A stretch of 53,739 bases of DNA from Rhizobacter sp. OV335 (GTDB lineage Bacteria; Pseudomonadota; Gammaproteobacteria; Burkholderiales; Burkholderiaceae_C). The stretch spans positions 1-53,739 of the forward strand of contig NZ_FRCQ01000038.1 of the NCBI RefSeq assembly GCF_900142965.1, in the 5' to 3' direction. A program made the position numbers and the translations under genes. Each line of letters begins with the position of its first letter. The stretch's first letter is position 1. This document shows positions 37,309-45,502 of this stretch, piece by piece. The notes below the pieces were generated by a model that saw nothing but the letters and a program-made list of their open reading frames with translations, was not told the origin of the DNA and did not search any database.

Positions 37309-37998
37309 ATGAATTCTGTTCTGCACCCTGGCGCTGAATCCACCGTGCCTGCCGTGTCCACCCACCCGAAGATCCTGATCGTCGACGATCACGCGCTGCT
37401 GCGCGTGGGCATCGTCACCAGCCTGTCGGCCATCGAAGGCACGCCGCTCGAGCTGCTCGAGGCGAGCACGCTGCACGACGCGATCGAGACCTACCGCGCC
37501 CACCCCGACACCACGCTGGTGCTGCTCGACCTGAACATGCCCGACTGCAAGGGGCTGCAGGGCCTGAAGCAATTCCTCGAGGTCTATCCGCAGGCGCGCG
37601 TCGCGGTCATCAGCGGCACGCAGGATGAGTTCGTGATCGGCCAGGTGCGCGCGCTCGGCGCGGTCGGCTACGTCACCAAGGGCCAGGCGCCCGGCTCGAT
37701 GTGCGACATCGTGCTCTCGCTGCTGTCGGCCACCCCCGGCCCGGCCAACGGCCATGCCGGCCACCACGGCAACAGCGGCCGCTTCCCGCGTTTCCCGACC
37801 TCGTCCAGCTACGACCGCGTCGCCGAACTCGGCCCGCGCCACCTCGAGATCCTCGAGCTGGTGCTGTCCGGCTGCTCCAACCAGGAGATCAGCACCGCCA
37901 CCGGCCTGTCGCTCGGCACCATCAAGAACTACGTGTCGACGATCCTGCTCGCGCTCGACGTCAAGTCGCGCTCGCACCTGATCAGCCTGTTCCGTTGA
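37309..37998 (+). CDS. LuxR/NarL-type response regulator
   Basis: A 229-residue two-component regulator. The receiver domain (about 20-140) has ILIVDDHALLR, the phospho-acceptor Asp in LVLLDLNMPD, and the Lys in YVTKGQ. A Gly/His-rich linker leads to the C-terminal LuxR helix-turn-helix (about 170-229): LGPRHLEILELVLSGCSNQEISTATGLSLGTIKNY. ATG 37309 is chosen near the receiver; its ribosome site is weak. Followed at once by a hybrid kinase gene, its likely partner. Confidence 0.93.
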   Translation: MNSVLHPGAESTVPAVSTHPKILIVDDHALLRVGIVTSLSAIEGTPLELLEASTLHDAIETYRAHPDTTLVLLDLNMPDCKGLQGLKQFLEVYPQARVAVISGTQDEFVIGQVRALGAVGYVTKGQAPGSMCDIVLSLLSATPGPANGHAGHHGNSGRFPRFPTSSSYDRVAELGPRHLEILELVLSGCSNQEISTATGLSLGTIKNYVSTILLALDVKSRSHLISLFR

Positions 37999-38012
37999 AC
38001 GCGCGGCCGCCC

Positions 38013-39794
38013 GTGGTGTTCCGCATCGCGCCGTCGGCGACGCACGACGCGCATGACGAAGGCCAGGAACGCCGCCGCGAGCGCACCGGCGCCTCGCAGT
38101 TGGAGCGACTGTTCCGCCATGCCTATCGATCGATCGCGGTGTCGTTCGGCGTCGCGCTGCTCGGCTGGGGCGTCTTCGCGCTGCTGACCGACGACGCCCG
38201 CGTGCTGTGGTGGTCGGCCGCGATGCACAGCGTGCAGGGGCTGCAGCTGCTGCTGGCCTGGCGCTTCCGCCGCCAGGGCCGCGCGGCACTCGCCGAGCCG
38301 CAGCAGTGGCTGCGGCGCTACCTGGCCGTGCTGGCGCTGTCGGCGGCGGTGTGGGGCGCGTCGGCCTGGTGGCTGCTGCCGAGCACCAACTGGACGGCCA
38401 CCTCATGGCTGATCGGCGTGCTGCTGGCGGTGGCCGCCGCCGGCGCGCACCTCGCGACACCGTACCGGCCGGCCATCTACTGCTGGCTGCCGCCGGTGCT
38501 GGTGCCGCTGATCGCCGTGCTGCTGCGCGAGGGCCTGCCGCTGTCGCTGACCCTCGGCTCGCTGGTGGCGGTGACGGGCCTCGCGATCGGCGTGTTCGCG
38601 CTGTCGCGCCACCGGCTGCTGATGCGCGAGCTGCAGACCAAGCTCGACAACGACGCGCTGGTGCGCGCGCTGCGCCAGCAGGTGTTCCTGGTGGAGCGGG
38701 CCAATCGCGAGAAGAGCCGCTTCCTCGCGTCGGCCAGCCACGACCTGCGGCAACCGATGCATGCGCTCGGCCTGTTCGCCGCGACGCTGCAGAAGCAGCT
38801 CGGCAGCTCGCCGCTGCAGCCGATGGTGACGAACATGATCCGCTCGATCGACGCGCTGGAGCAGAGCTTCACGTCGATGCTCGACATCTCGAAGCTCGAT
38901 GCCGGCGTGATCGAGCCGAACCTGCAGTCGTTCCCGATCCGCGACCTGTTCCGGGTGCTGCACATGCACTGCAGCGGACAGGCCGAGGAACTGGGGCTGT
39001 CGCTGCGCTTCAAGCCGGGCGGCAAGATCGTCACCAGCGACCCGCATTTGCTGGAGCGCGTGCTGAGCAACCTGATCCACAACGCGATCCGCTACACCAA
39101 CGAGGGCGGGCTGGTGGTGGTGGCGCGCAACCGGCGGCACCACGTGAGCATCGAGGTGTGGGACACCGGCATCGGCATGGCCGAAGACGAGCTGCCGAAG
39201 GTCTTCGACGAGTTCTACCAGGTGGGCAACCCGGGGCGCGACCGCACGCGCGGGCTGGGCATGGGCCTCGCGATCGTCAAGCGGCTGGTGGTGCTGATGG
39301 GGCACCGGCTGGAGGTGGCCTCGACGCCGGGGCGCGGCACGGTGTTCCGCATCCTGATCAAGCAGACCGAGCTGGTCGAGATGGACAACATGGTGATCGC
39401 CGCCGACACGGTGCCGGCCGAGGTCGATGCGAACCGCACGGTGCTGCTGATCGACGACGAGGAGATCATCCGCGACGGCATGCGCGAGCTGCTGCAGACC
39501 TGGGGCTACCACGTGCTGACGGCCGGCACCATCCTCGAGGCCTGCACCGAGGTGCGACGCCATGCCGGCGTGATCGACGTGGTGGTGTCCGACCTGCGGC
39601 TCGCGAACGACGAAGACGGCATCGCGGCAATCGAACGCGTGCGCGAGTTCTACGGCGCCCCACTGCCGGCGCTGCTGATCACCGGCGACACCTCGCCGGA
39701 GCAGGTGAAGCGGGTGCACGACAGCGGGCACCAGGTGCTGTTCAAGCCGGTGCGGACGCGGGAGTTGTATGCGGTGTTGAGGGCGGTGCCTTAG
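38013..39794 (+). CDS. Hybrid sensor histidine kinase/response regulator
   Basis: About 593 residues. Five to six membrane helices in the first 200 residues form a compact sensor. HisKA has ASASHDLRQPMHALGLF, HATPase_c has SNLIHNAIRYTNEGG, DTGIGMAEDELPKVFDEFYQ and GLGMGLAIVKRLV. The C-terminal receiver has LLIDDEE, SDLRLANDEDG and FKPVRT. The start is unclear: GTG 38013 is used, but GTG 38016 and TTG 37995 (overlapping the regulator stop as TTGA) are possible. Paired with the preceding LuxR-type regulator. The signal sensed cannot be told. Confidence 0.9.
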   Translation: MVFRIAPSATHDAHDEGQERRRERTGASQLERLFRHAYRSIAVSFGVALLGWGVFALLTDDARVLWWSAAMHSVQGLQLLLAWRFRRQGRAALAEPQQWLRRYLAVLALSAAVWGASAWWLLPSTNWTATSWLIGVLLAVAAAGAHLATPYRPAIYCWLPPVLVPLIAVLLREGLPLSLTLGSLVAVTGLAIGVFALSRHRLLMRELQTKLDNDALVRALRQQVFLVERANREKSRFLASASHDLRQPMHALGLFAATLQKQLGSSPLQPMVTNMIRSIDALEQSFTSMLDISKLDAGVIEPNLQSFPIRDLFRVLHMHCSGQAEELGLSLRFKPGGKIVTSDPHLLERVLSNLIHNAIRYTNEGGLVVVARNRRHHVSIEVWDTGIGMAEDELPKVFDEFYQVGNPGRDRTRGLGMGLAIVKRLVVLMGHRLEVASTPGRGTVFRILIKQTELVEMDNMVIAADTVPAEVDANRTVLLIDDEEIIRDGMRELLQTWGYHVLTAGTILEACTEVRRHAGVIDVVVSDLRLANDEDGIAAIERVREFYGAPLPALLITGDTSPEQVKRVHDSGHQVLFKPVRTRELYAVLRAVP

Positions 39795-39828
39795 GCGGGC
39801 GGCGCGACCTCGGGATGGCGCTCTGGTC

Positions 39829-40173
39829 TCACCAACCCAGGATGTCATTCAACTCATCGCTGATTTGCGCCGCAGGTGACGCAGCGGCTCCCCCAATGTC
39901 GTACGGCTGTCCATCCGGCCAGAGCAACTGCCCCTGCAGTTTGCCAGCCAGGCACGAATCGACGAACAAGATGGCGTTCTGAATCGCGTTGAGTGGATCG
40001 ATCCCATGAACCTCTGTAGGCAGCAACAACAGCCCTTCGACCGCCACCGGGCACGCCGCTTCAAGGTTTTGCTCGGTCCAGTAGGGGCGGCCCAGCTTGA
40101 TCTCCGCCCGCGTCGTCTCGCCCGCAGAGGTGTCGAACAGCAGCAAGGAGCGCTGCGCGATCAGGTCAGTCAT
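39829..40173 (-). CDS. Small protein, DUF6968-like paralogue 3 of the RHS locus
   Basis: A 114-residue soluble protein. It shares with the 155-residue neighbour the pattern EAAC-x-V-x3-GL, then VHG-x-DPLNAIQNA and F-x2-S-x-L, so the two are paralogues; the pattern resembles DUF6968 as I remember it. ATG 40173 is chosen since AAAGAG lies five bases upstream; it overlaps the preceding gene by eight bases. Last gene of a run of five small genes behind the RHS gene, and a candidate immunity protein. Confidence 0.72.
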   Translation of the reverse strand: MTDLIAQRSLLLFDTSAGETTRAEIKLGRPYWTEQNLEAACPVAVEGLLLLPTEVHGIDPLNAIQNAILFVDSCLAGKLQGQLLWPDGQPYDIGGAAASPAAQISDELNDILGW

Positions 40174-40603
40174 CGCGCTCTTTTTCATCGCCGTCGCTTG
40201 ATGTCGTCGAGCGAGCCAGATTCTCAGTTGACCGCCTTGCGTTCTTCCTCGCCTGAATGGCCCGTGACTCCTGCAGCAGGATCGATCCGTTGGGATCGAA
40301 GGGCGAACCATCCAGCGCCTTCAACTTGCCGCCGCCTATCGACTCCAGGTTCACCAGGAAAGACTGCAGAAACTCGCGACCGGCGAGCAATGCCTCCATC
40401 TCATCGGCACCGGTGATCTCGGTCGTCAGATCGGGGTCGTCGCAGGTCAGGACCAGGCACCCCGCTTCGCCTTTTGCCTCTTCGGCTTTCGCATCGGCAT
40501 ACGGTGCGCTGATGGCCACATGGATCGGCATTTCATAGCCATCCGGCCCGACGAATATCAAGTCGCGGGACGCCAGGGAAACAAATCGAGCGGCTGATGT
40601 CAT
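40166..40603 (-). CDS. Small protein, distant paralogue in the RHS locus
   Basis: A 145-residue soluble protein. The middle, EAGCLVLTC followed by TEITGADEMEALLAGREFLQSFL, aligns loosely with the EAAC...HG-x-D...F-x2-S-x-L block of its two neighbours. The C-terminus is charged and probably unstructured. Start ATG 40603 overlaps the stop of the previous gene (ATGA). Function unknown; operon position suggests immunity or accessory role for the RHS protein. Confidence 0.72.
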   Translation of the reverse strand: MTSAARFVSLASRDLIFVGPDGYEMPIHVAISAPYADAKAEEAKGEAGCLVLTCDDPDLTTEITGADEMEALLAGREFLQSFLVNLESIGGGKLKALDGSPFDPNGSILLQESRAIQARKNARRSTENLARSTTSSDGDEKERDD

Positions 40604-41067
40604 GGTTGGTAGAAATACGCCTCACCACCGGGCCACTGCACTGCCATCGTTTCGGGCAGAGCCTCCAACTCGGACTCCGCAAACTTCATCGCACACTGCA
40701 TCGCGCTCAAGGAATCGGAACCATGGATGTCGATCGCGTCGGACATCAACCCGCGAATCAGCACCGAGCACGCGGCCTCTTCATCGGATCCCGTCGGACG
40801 TGGAAAACCAATTTCGATGCGGATGTCCTTTGGGCGAGCAGCCGATGCGGCGTCAACCAACCACAGGTCCCGTTTGATGATCGTCGCGAACATCCTGTCG
40901 GCCACAGCCTGGATGCAGTCGACACAGACAGGCTTCCTCTGCGCAGGGTAAACGCGCTGCGGCAAGAATCGGCGATCAAGCAGCCGCTCGCAGAGCGCGC
41001 AATGCCCTGCTTCTTCGGGAGACAGCTCCGATCCTGTCTTCGCACAACGGAAGGGAACGATGGTCAT
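40600..41067 (-). CDS. Zinc-ribbon-like protein with DUF6968-like C-terminal domain
   Basis: A 155-residue soluble protein. The N-terminal third has Cys pairs (CAKTG, then CALC, then CVDC) that look like a zinc ribbon. The C-terminal part carries the same EAAC-x-V-x3-GL ... IHGSDSLSAMQCAMKF ... S-x-L block as the 114-residue neighbour. ATG 41067 is used because it starts the conserved MTIVPFRCAKTG; the frame is open upstream. ATGA overlap with the following gene. Likely candidate immunity or adaptor protein. Confidence 0.75.
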   Translation of the reverse strand: MTIVPFRCAKTGSELSPEEAGHCALCERLLDRRFLPQRVYPAQRKPVCVDCIQAVADRMFATIIKRDLWLVDAASAARPKDIRIEIGFPRPTGSDEEAACSVLIRGLMSDAIDIHGSDSLSAMQCAMKFAESELEALPETMAVQWPGGEAYFYQP

Positions 41068-41077
41068 GGCGGGCTCA

Positions 41078-41296
41078 TCAGTCGTCGTAGCCTTCGGGCT
41101 TGGCCGCCGGATTCTTCGCGTACAGCGGATTGAGAACATCCAACACGAGCATTCCCATCACTCGTCCGATCGCGCTTCTATAGGCAGTGAATTCAGCCTC
41201 AGGGCAGCGATCCATCGCCAAGCGGACCGATTCGTCCAAGCGATCAACGATGTCGTTCAGTTCATTGCTGAGTTGCTTGGCGATCGAAGTTTTCAT
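41078..41296 (-). CDS. Small helical protein of the RHS locus (paralogue B)
   Basis: A 72-residue, probably all-helical protein. ATG 41296 has AAGGA at a good distance. Over 32 ungapped positions it shares P-x3-F, two Gly, Val and LY with the 67-residue protein encoded just before it (PEAEFTAYRSAIGRVMG versus PAHEFEQVKKGVGLAIG), so these are paralogues. Lies ten bases before the zinc-ribbon protein gene. Confidence 0.7.
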   Translation of the reverse strand: MKTSIAKQLSNELNDIVDRLDESVRLAMDRCPEAEFTAYRSAIGRVMGMLVLDVLNPLYAKNPAAKPEGYDD

Positions 41297-41360
41297 GCAC
41301 ATCATCCTTGCCCCGAGTTGGAGTGCTCGCGAGCGCCGAGTCTCTCGAAGGCACACCGCT

Positions 41361-41564
41361 TCAACTTTCCAGGTCTGGAAACTGCCGATAGAGCTGCGCA
41401 TTGACATGCATTTCGATCGACCCAATGGCCAGCCCGACGCCCTTCTTCACCTGCTCGAACTCGTGGGCAGGAATCTCGCCCTTGACGATGTCCAGAATCG
41501 AAGTCAATTCCTCGACCGCGGCGAGTGCTTTCTCCTTGATCCTGGCTGCTAGATCTCTGTTCAT
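41361..41564 (-). CDS. Small helical protein following the RHS gene (paralogue A)
   Basis: A 67-residue helical protein with a strong ribosome site (AAGGAGAG) before ATG 41564. It begins ten bases after the stop of the RHS gene with the cysteine-rich tail, the classic place of an immunity gene in polymorphic toxin loci. Paralogue of the next small gene. No known domain recognised. Confidence 0.72.
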   Translation of the reverse strand: MNRDLAARIKEKALAAVEELTSILDIVKGEIPAHEFEQVKKGVGLAIGSIEMHVNAQLYRQFPDLES

Positions 41565-41574
41565 CGTCTCTCCT

Positions 41575-43701
41575 TCAATCGGGTAGCAAACCGGAATGCC
41601 CACTGTCAAACATACAACGGCGAAAGCAACGGCGATAGTCTGATGACTGGAGATCTCTCGGGCAAGTGTCCAGCAGATGCTTGCAATTCTCAAAGCATGC
41701 GGCGGCATCCCTTTCGTACTTGTCGCGTGGCGAATCACCATCGTCAGGTTGTGTCGGCCAACTAGGTCCGATCTTCGGCTGTATTCCCCACCAAATCGCA
41801 CCGAGACGCGGACCGAGCGACGCACCGAAAAAGAAGCGTCCATCGGGATCGATGTGAATCAGCGGGTTGCCATCACCGTACGTGTACGTCGACAGACTCC
41901 CCCCCGCCAACCCGATCGGATCACTCTGCGTGTAGTCCCCGCCCTCCCTTCGGTAGTAGCGGTTCCAGTTGTAGAACAGCCCCGACTCCTCATCCGCATA
42001 CTGTCCCGGGAAGCGCAGGTTGAAGGTGAAGTCGCCCAGCCCTGCCGGGTTGGTCAGCGGCGCGGTGGTGCCGAAGGGCTCGGCCATCCAGCTCCAGCGC
42101 TGGCGGCCTTCGCGGTCGACCACCACGCGCGGCGTGTTCAGGTGATCGGCGTGGATGAAGTAGGCGAGCGGTGCGCCCGTCGAGTCCGCGGGGTCCGGCA
42201 CGAACACCGCGACCGGCACGTTGTCCAGCCAGACGTATTCGCGGACGGCCCGGCCTTGCCGGTCGTACTCGCCGAGCAACTGCCCCTGCAGGTCGTACAC
42301 GAAGATCACCGTGCTCTGCGGCCCCGCGCTCGTGAACTTGCGGATGCGCCGCCGCTCGGTGTCGTAGCTGTAGCGCGCCGTCACCCCGCCTCGCGCGAGC
42401 ACCGCCAGTTGGCCCGGCAGGTCGTAGCTCGCGGTGTAGCCCGCGCTGTCGCTGGTCGTGTTGCCCGCGTTGTCATACCCGAAGCTGCGCGCCGGGTTGG
42501 TCATCGCGGTGAGCCGGTTGCTGGTCGCCTCGGTCACGTAGGTGCTGGGTACCCCGCTCAGGCTCAGCTCGGTGCGATTGCCGTTCGGATCGTGGGCGAT
42601 CGCCCAGCTGGTCGTCGCGGTGACCACGTTCGTGAGCCGGCTGTTCGCGTCGTGGCCGAAGTTCTGGTCGAGCGCCGGACGCGGCGTGCCATCCAGCGCC
42701 AGGTGCGTGAACGAAACGATCCGGTCCGCCTCGTCGTAGCGGATGTCGCGGAAGACATCACCTATCCGCAGCCGCACGATGCGGCCGTCCAGGTCGGTCA
42801 CACGCTCGTGCGCCTGCGCACCGCCTGCCATCCCCCACTGCCAGCCTTCGACCGGGCCGAAAGGCTGGTACTTCACCTGGTCGAGCAGCGGCATCTCGGC
42901 GCTGCCCGCGCCCCTGGCCAGCGCGATCGACGCGATCCGCGAGCCGTTCCAGCGGATCACGAGCCGGCGGCCCGACGGGTAGGTGATGCCGGTCAGCCGC
43001 CCGAGCGTGTACTCGTAACCGACCACGGTCGTGACCGCTGCACTGTTGGCGCCGCTCGTCGGACTCACGCGCTGCGTGCCCGCGACGAGCTCGCCCCATG
43101 CGTTGTAGGCGTACTGCGTCGACCCGCCGGGAAAGATCGTCGAGGTCAGGCGCCCGATGCCAAAGCTGAAGCCCGGCCCGGTCTCGCCGTGGTTCCAGAC
43201 CAGCAATGCGGAAGCCTGTCCTTCCTGGACGTACTGGATGGCGTTCAGCCTGCCCGCCTGGTCGTACGCGATTCGCGAGTTCACGCCCCGGCTGTCGATG
43301 CGCGTCGACACGCGCCCCGCCTCGTCGACGGCCAGATCGGTGATGCCGGTGTCGGGGCTGATCACCTGCATGCCGCCGCCCGCCTTCTCCGGATAGCGCG
43401 TGACCAGCCGGCGCGGGTCGGTCACCTGCGTGAGGCGGTCGCGGCCGTCATGTTCCAGCTCGGTGAGCCCACCCGCAGGATCGACATGCGCCTTGATGCG
43501 GTTGAGCGGGTCATAGGCCAGCCGCGTCTCCAGGTTCAGCGTGCCGGCACCCCGGACCACCTTCGTGACCTGTCCCTCGGCATCGTATTCATGGCGCGTC
43601 ACCGACCTGGGCGAGACCGGCGGAGGCGGCAGCGTCTGCGCCTCGGCCGCCAGGCCCAGCATCGCACCGACCGCGGCGAGGTACTGCACCGGCCGCCTCA
43701 T
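41575..43701 (-). CDS. RHS/YD-repeat protein with variable cysteine-rich C-terminal tail
   Basis: A 708-residue exported protein. A signal peptide (MRRPVQYLAAVGAMLGLAAEA) is followed by about a dozen YD repeats (TRHEYDAEGQVTKV and similar) and the RHS core end: FIHADHLNTPRVV, then FPGQYADEESGLFYNWNRYY, DPIGLAGG, YTYGDGNPL and DPDGR up to about 621. The last 87 residues (622-708) are unlike the core and contain C669-x3-C673, C680 and C692-x3-C696. In polymorphic toxins the segment after this core end is the toxin. No PVxDP-type junction or PAAR/VgrG part is seen. Start overlaps the upstream RHS gene (ATGA). The following five small genes may encode immunity. Confidence 0.9.
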   Translation of the reverse strand: MRRPVQYLAAVGAMLGLAAEAQTLPPPPVSPRSVTRHEYDAEGQVTKVVRGAGTLNLETRLAYDPLNRIKAHVDPAGGLTELEHDGRDRLTQVTDPRRLVTRYPEKAGGGMQVISPDTGITDLAVDEAGRVSTRIDSRGVNSRIAYDQAGRLNAIQYVQEGQASALLVWNHGETGPGFSFGIGRLTSTIFPGGSTQYAYNAWGELVAGTQRVSPTSGANSAAVTTVVGYEYTLGRLTGITYPSGRRLVIRWNGSRIASIALARGAGSAEMPLLDQVKYQPFGPVEGWQWGMAGGAQAHERVTDLDGRIVRLRIGDVFRDIRYDEADRIVSFTHLALDGTPRPALDQNFGHDANSRLTNVVTATTSWAIAHDPNGNRTELSLSGVPSTYVTEATSNRLTAMTNPARSFGYDNAGNTTSDSAGYTASYDLPGQLAVLARGGVTARYSYDTERRRIRKFTSAGPQSTVIFVYDLQGQLLGEYDRQGRAVREYVWLDNVPVAVFVPDPADSTGAPLAYFIHADHLNTPRVVVDREGRQRWSWMAEPFGTTAPLTNPAGLGDFTFNLRFPGQYADEESGLFYNWNRYYRREGGDYTQSDPIGLAGGSLSTYTYGDGNPLIHIDPDGRFFFGASLGPRLGAIWWGIQPKIGPSWPTQPDDGDSPRDKYERDAAACFENCKHLLDTCPRDLQSSDYRRCFRRCMFDSGHSGLLPD

Positions 43702-44330
43702 GGCGCCGTCTCCCGGCCCTCGCTCTGCTGCACCCGCCCGAGCGCGTCGACGATGCGCTCCAGCGTGCGCCGCAACGTCCCGCCCGGGTCCTGCACCTTC
43801 TCGCGGACCTTGATGCTGGCCATGTCCAGCAGGTAATCGATGCGGTGGCCCTGCTCGTCGTAGACCGCGACCTTGCGATGCGCATCGTCGTAGTCCCAGC
43901 CGACCCAGCTGCCATCGGGCAAGGTCAGCCGCTTCAGCTGGCCCGCGGCATCGTAGGTGTAGCGCGTGATGCGTCCCGCCACGTCGCGCGACAGCAATCG
44001 CTGCCGCAGGTCGTAGGTCTGCAGCGTGGGGACCCCGTTCGGATCGACGCTCTCCAGCAACTGGCCCAGGCGGTTGTAGCGCAGGTAGCGCGTGACGCGC
44101 CCGTCGCTGGTGGTCTCGCTCTGCAGGTCACCCACCATGTGATCGGCGGTCTTGTCCTCGTAGTAGGTCCACGTGGTCGTGGTGTGGTCCGGCGCCGTGG
44201 CGGTGAGCTTCTGCCCGCGCGCGTTGTAGGTCCAGCTCCAGACCTTGGCGCCGGGTGGGTCGCCTGCCATGGCGTTTACCGTCACGGCGAGCGAAGCGAT
44301 GACGGCGAGCCGCCTGATGATGTCCAGCAT
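43698..44330 (-). CDS. Small RHS/YD-repeat protein, upstream partner of the large RHS gene
   Basis: A 210-residue exported protein: signal peptide (to about residue 22, AVTVNAMAG), then four or five YD repeats (WSWTYNARGQKLTATA, YLRYNRLGQLLESV, YTYDAAGQLKRLTLPDGS). It ends without an RHS core terminus and overlaps the large RHS gene by four bases. Since each gene has its own start and signal peptide this is not a frameshift. It may complete the shell built by the larger protein. Confidence 0.85.
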   Translation of the reverse strand: MLDIIRRLAVIASLAVTVNAMAGDPPGAKVWSWTYNARGQKLTATAPDHTTTTWTYYEDKTADHMVGDLQSETTSDGRVTRYLRYNRLGQLLESVDPNGVPTLQTYDLRQRLLSRDVAGRITRYTYDAAGQLKRLTLPDGSWVGWDYDDAHRKVAVYDEQGHRIDYLLDMASIKVREKVQDPGGTLRRTLERIVDALGRVQQSEGRETAP

Positions 44331-44486
44331 GAGTCCCCCTGATCTGTGTTGCGCTTGACGCGCCGCAGTCTTCCGAGGGGATGTGCAGGAAATGTGGAGA
44401 TCACCCTGGTGGTGGTGTGTTCGCTATGCGAGCGCGTGGTCGTGCGGCCAGCGGGATTGAAGGCGGCGCCTTGATCAGGAACGATC

Positions 44487-45386
44487 TCAACGCTGCAGCA
44501 CGGGCTCCGGTCCGCTTTGATGGATCTGCGTCGCCACCGCGGTGATCAAGGACTCGGCGTCCTCACAAAGGCTGCCCACGTTCTTGAGCTTCTCCCACTC
44601 CTCCATCATGGCCTCCAAGGCATCGCTCAGCCCGGTCGATGGTTCAGGCGCTTCACCGAGCGACTCCAGCACCACGTAGGCAAGCTCCGATGCCCTTCTG
44701 CGATCCTGACCATGCAGCAGCATGCAATTGACGAGGATGGAAACCACCGAGATCTTGAGATCCTCAACACACAGGTAGCCCTTCAATGTCGACGGGTCGG
44801 CAACATCGCTCGCGAACTCCTTGAGTTGGCTTGAGAAGTCGGTGGCTCGGCCGTCGTCGACCGCCTGCAGAAAAATGTCTGCATTGCGGACCAGTGCAAG
44901 CACCGCCACCTTGCGCGACGACACGGACGACCAGTCCGGTGCACCGCGCCTCCCGGCGGCGGCCAGCACGTGACCCGTGAGGTCCGACCAAAGGCGCGAC
45001 AACGCCTCCGTGCGCTTCTCCTTCGAACCCAGTTTGGCGATCTTGCCGGCTTGGCGGCCGAGGCTCTCCACGAGTTTCAACACGTCTTGCTGCGAGGCCA
45101 CCGGCGCGGGGTAGGTGATGCGCTCGGGCGTCGGGGCAATGCTGACCCGCTTGCTGGCAGGAAGGCCCTCCTCGTGGCGGGAAGGCAGTGCGCGCTTGAC
45201 ACCGGTGTAGGCCCTCAGCTTCTCGGCGTTGACCCGCGGACCAATCGGGAGTCGATCCTTCTGGCGGTTGCCGGGTTGCCTGTGCAGTGCGCCGCTTCGC
45301 CCCGTCGCGCCGGTCGTGTACGTCATGAAATTCCAATCCTTCGTGTAGTGATCGCCCTCTGTAACAACGGGATTCGGAAAGTTCAT
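44487..45386 (-). CDS. Orphan protein of unknown function with N-terminal KDWN motif
   Basis: A 299-residue soluble, mainly helical protein with no recognised domain and no signal peptide. The N-terminal 45 residues are basic and probably flexible; residues 8-20 include VTEGDHYTKDWNFM, matching the orphan at 23012-24115. The rest is a helical region (LVESLGRQAGKIAKLGSKEK..., ending in SLITAVATQIHQ). GGGGGGCGG before ATG 45386 is a possible ribosome site; ATG 45326 (AAGGA ten bases upstream) is an alternative that would drop the motif. It lies upstream of the RHS genes on the same strand, 156 bases away, an interval in which I see nothing. Confidence 0.72.
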   Translation of the reverse strand: MNFPNPVVTEGDHYTKDWNFMTYTTGATGRSGALHRQPGNRQKDRLPIGPRVNAEKLRAYTGVKRALPSRHEEGLPASKRVSIAPTPERITYPAPVASQQDVLKLVESLGRQAGKIAKLGSKEKRTEALSRLWSDLTGHVLAAAGRRGAPDWSSVSSRKVAVLALVRNADIFLQAVDDGRATDFSSQLKEFASDVADPSTLKGYLCVEDLKISVVSILVNCMLLHGQDRRRASELAYVVLESLGEAPEPSTGLSDALEAMMEEWEKLKNVGSLCEDAESLITAVATQIHQSGPEPVLQR

Positions 45387-45502
45387 CCGCCCCCCTAGAA
45401 ACCTCGGCGACTCACCTTGGTCACTTTGTCGCCGCCCCCCCGCCTCCTAGCATCCGCCGGCGATTGCGCTCACGCGCGGCCCGCGGCATGCGCGGTGCCG
45501 GC

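Noticed and set aside
41575-44330. Frameshift splitting one RHS gene
   Set aside because: The second gene has its own start codon and a full signal peptide, and the overlap is the coupled ATGA type, so two genuine genes are more likely.
41575-44330. RHS protein as effector of the T6SS at 0-12 kb
   Set aside because: Both RHS proteins carry Sec signal peptides, there is no VgrG or PAAR part, and the loci lie about 30 kb apart.
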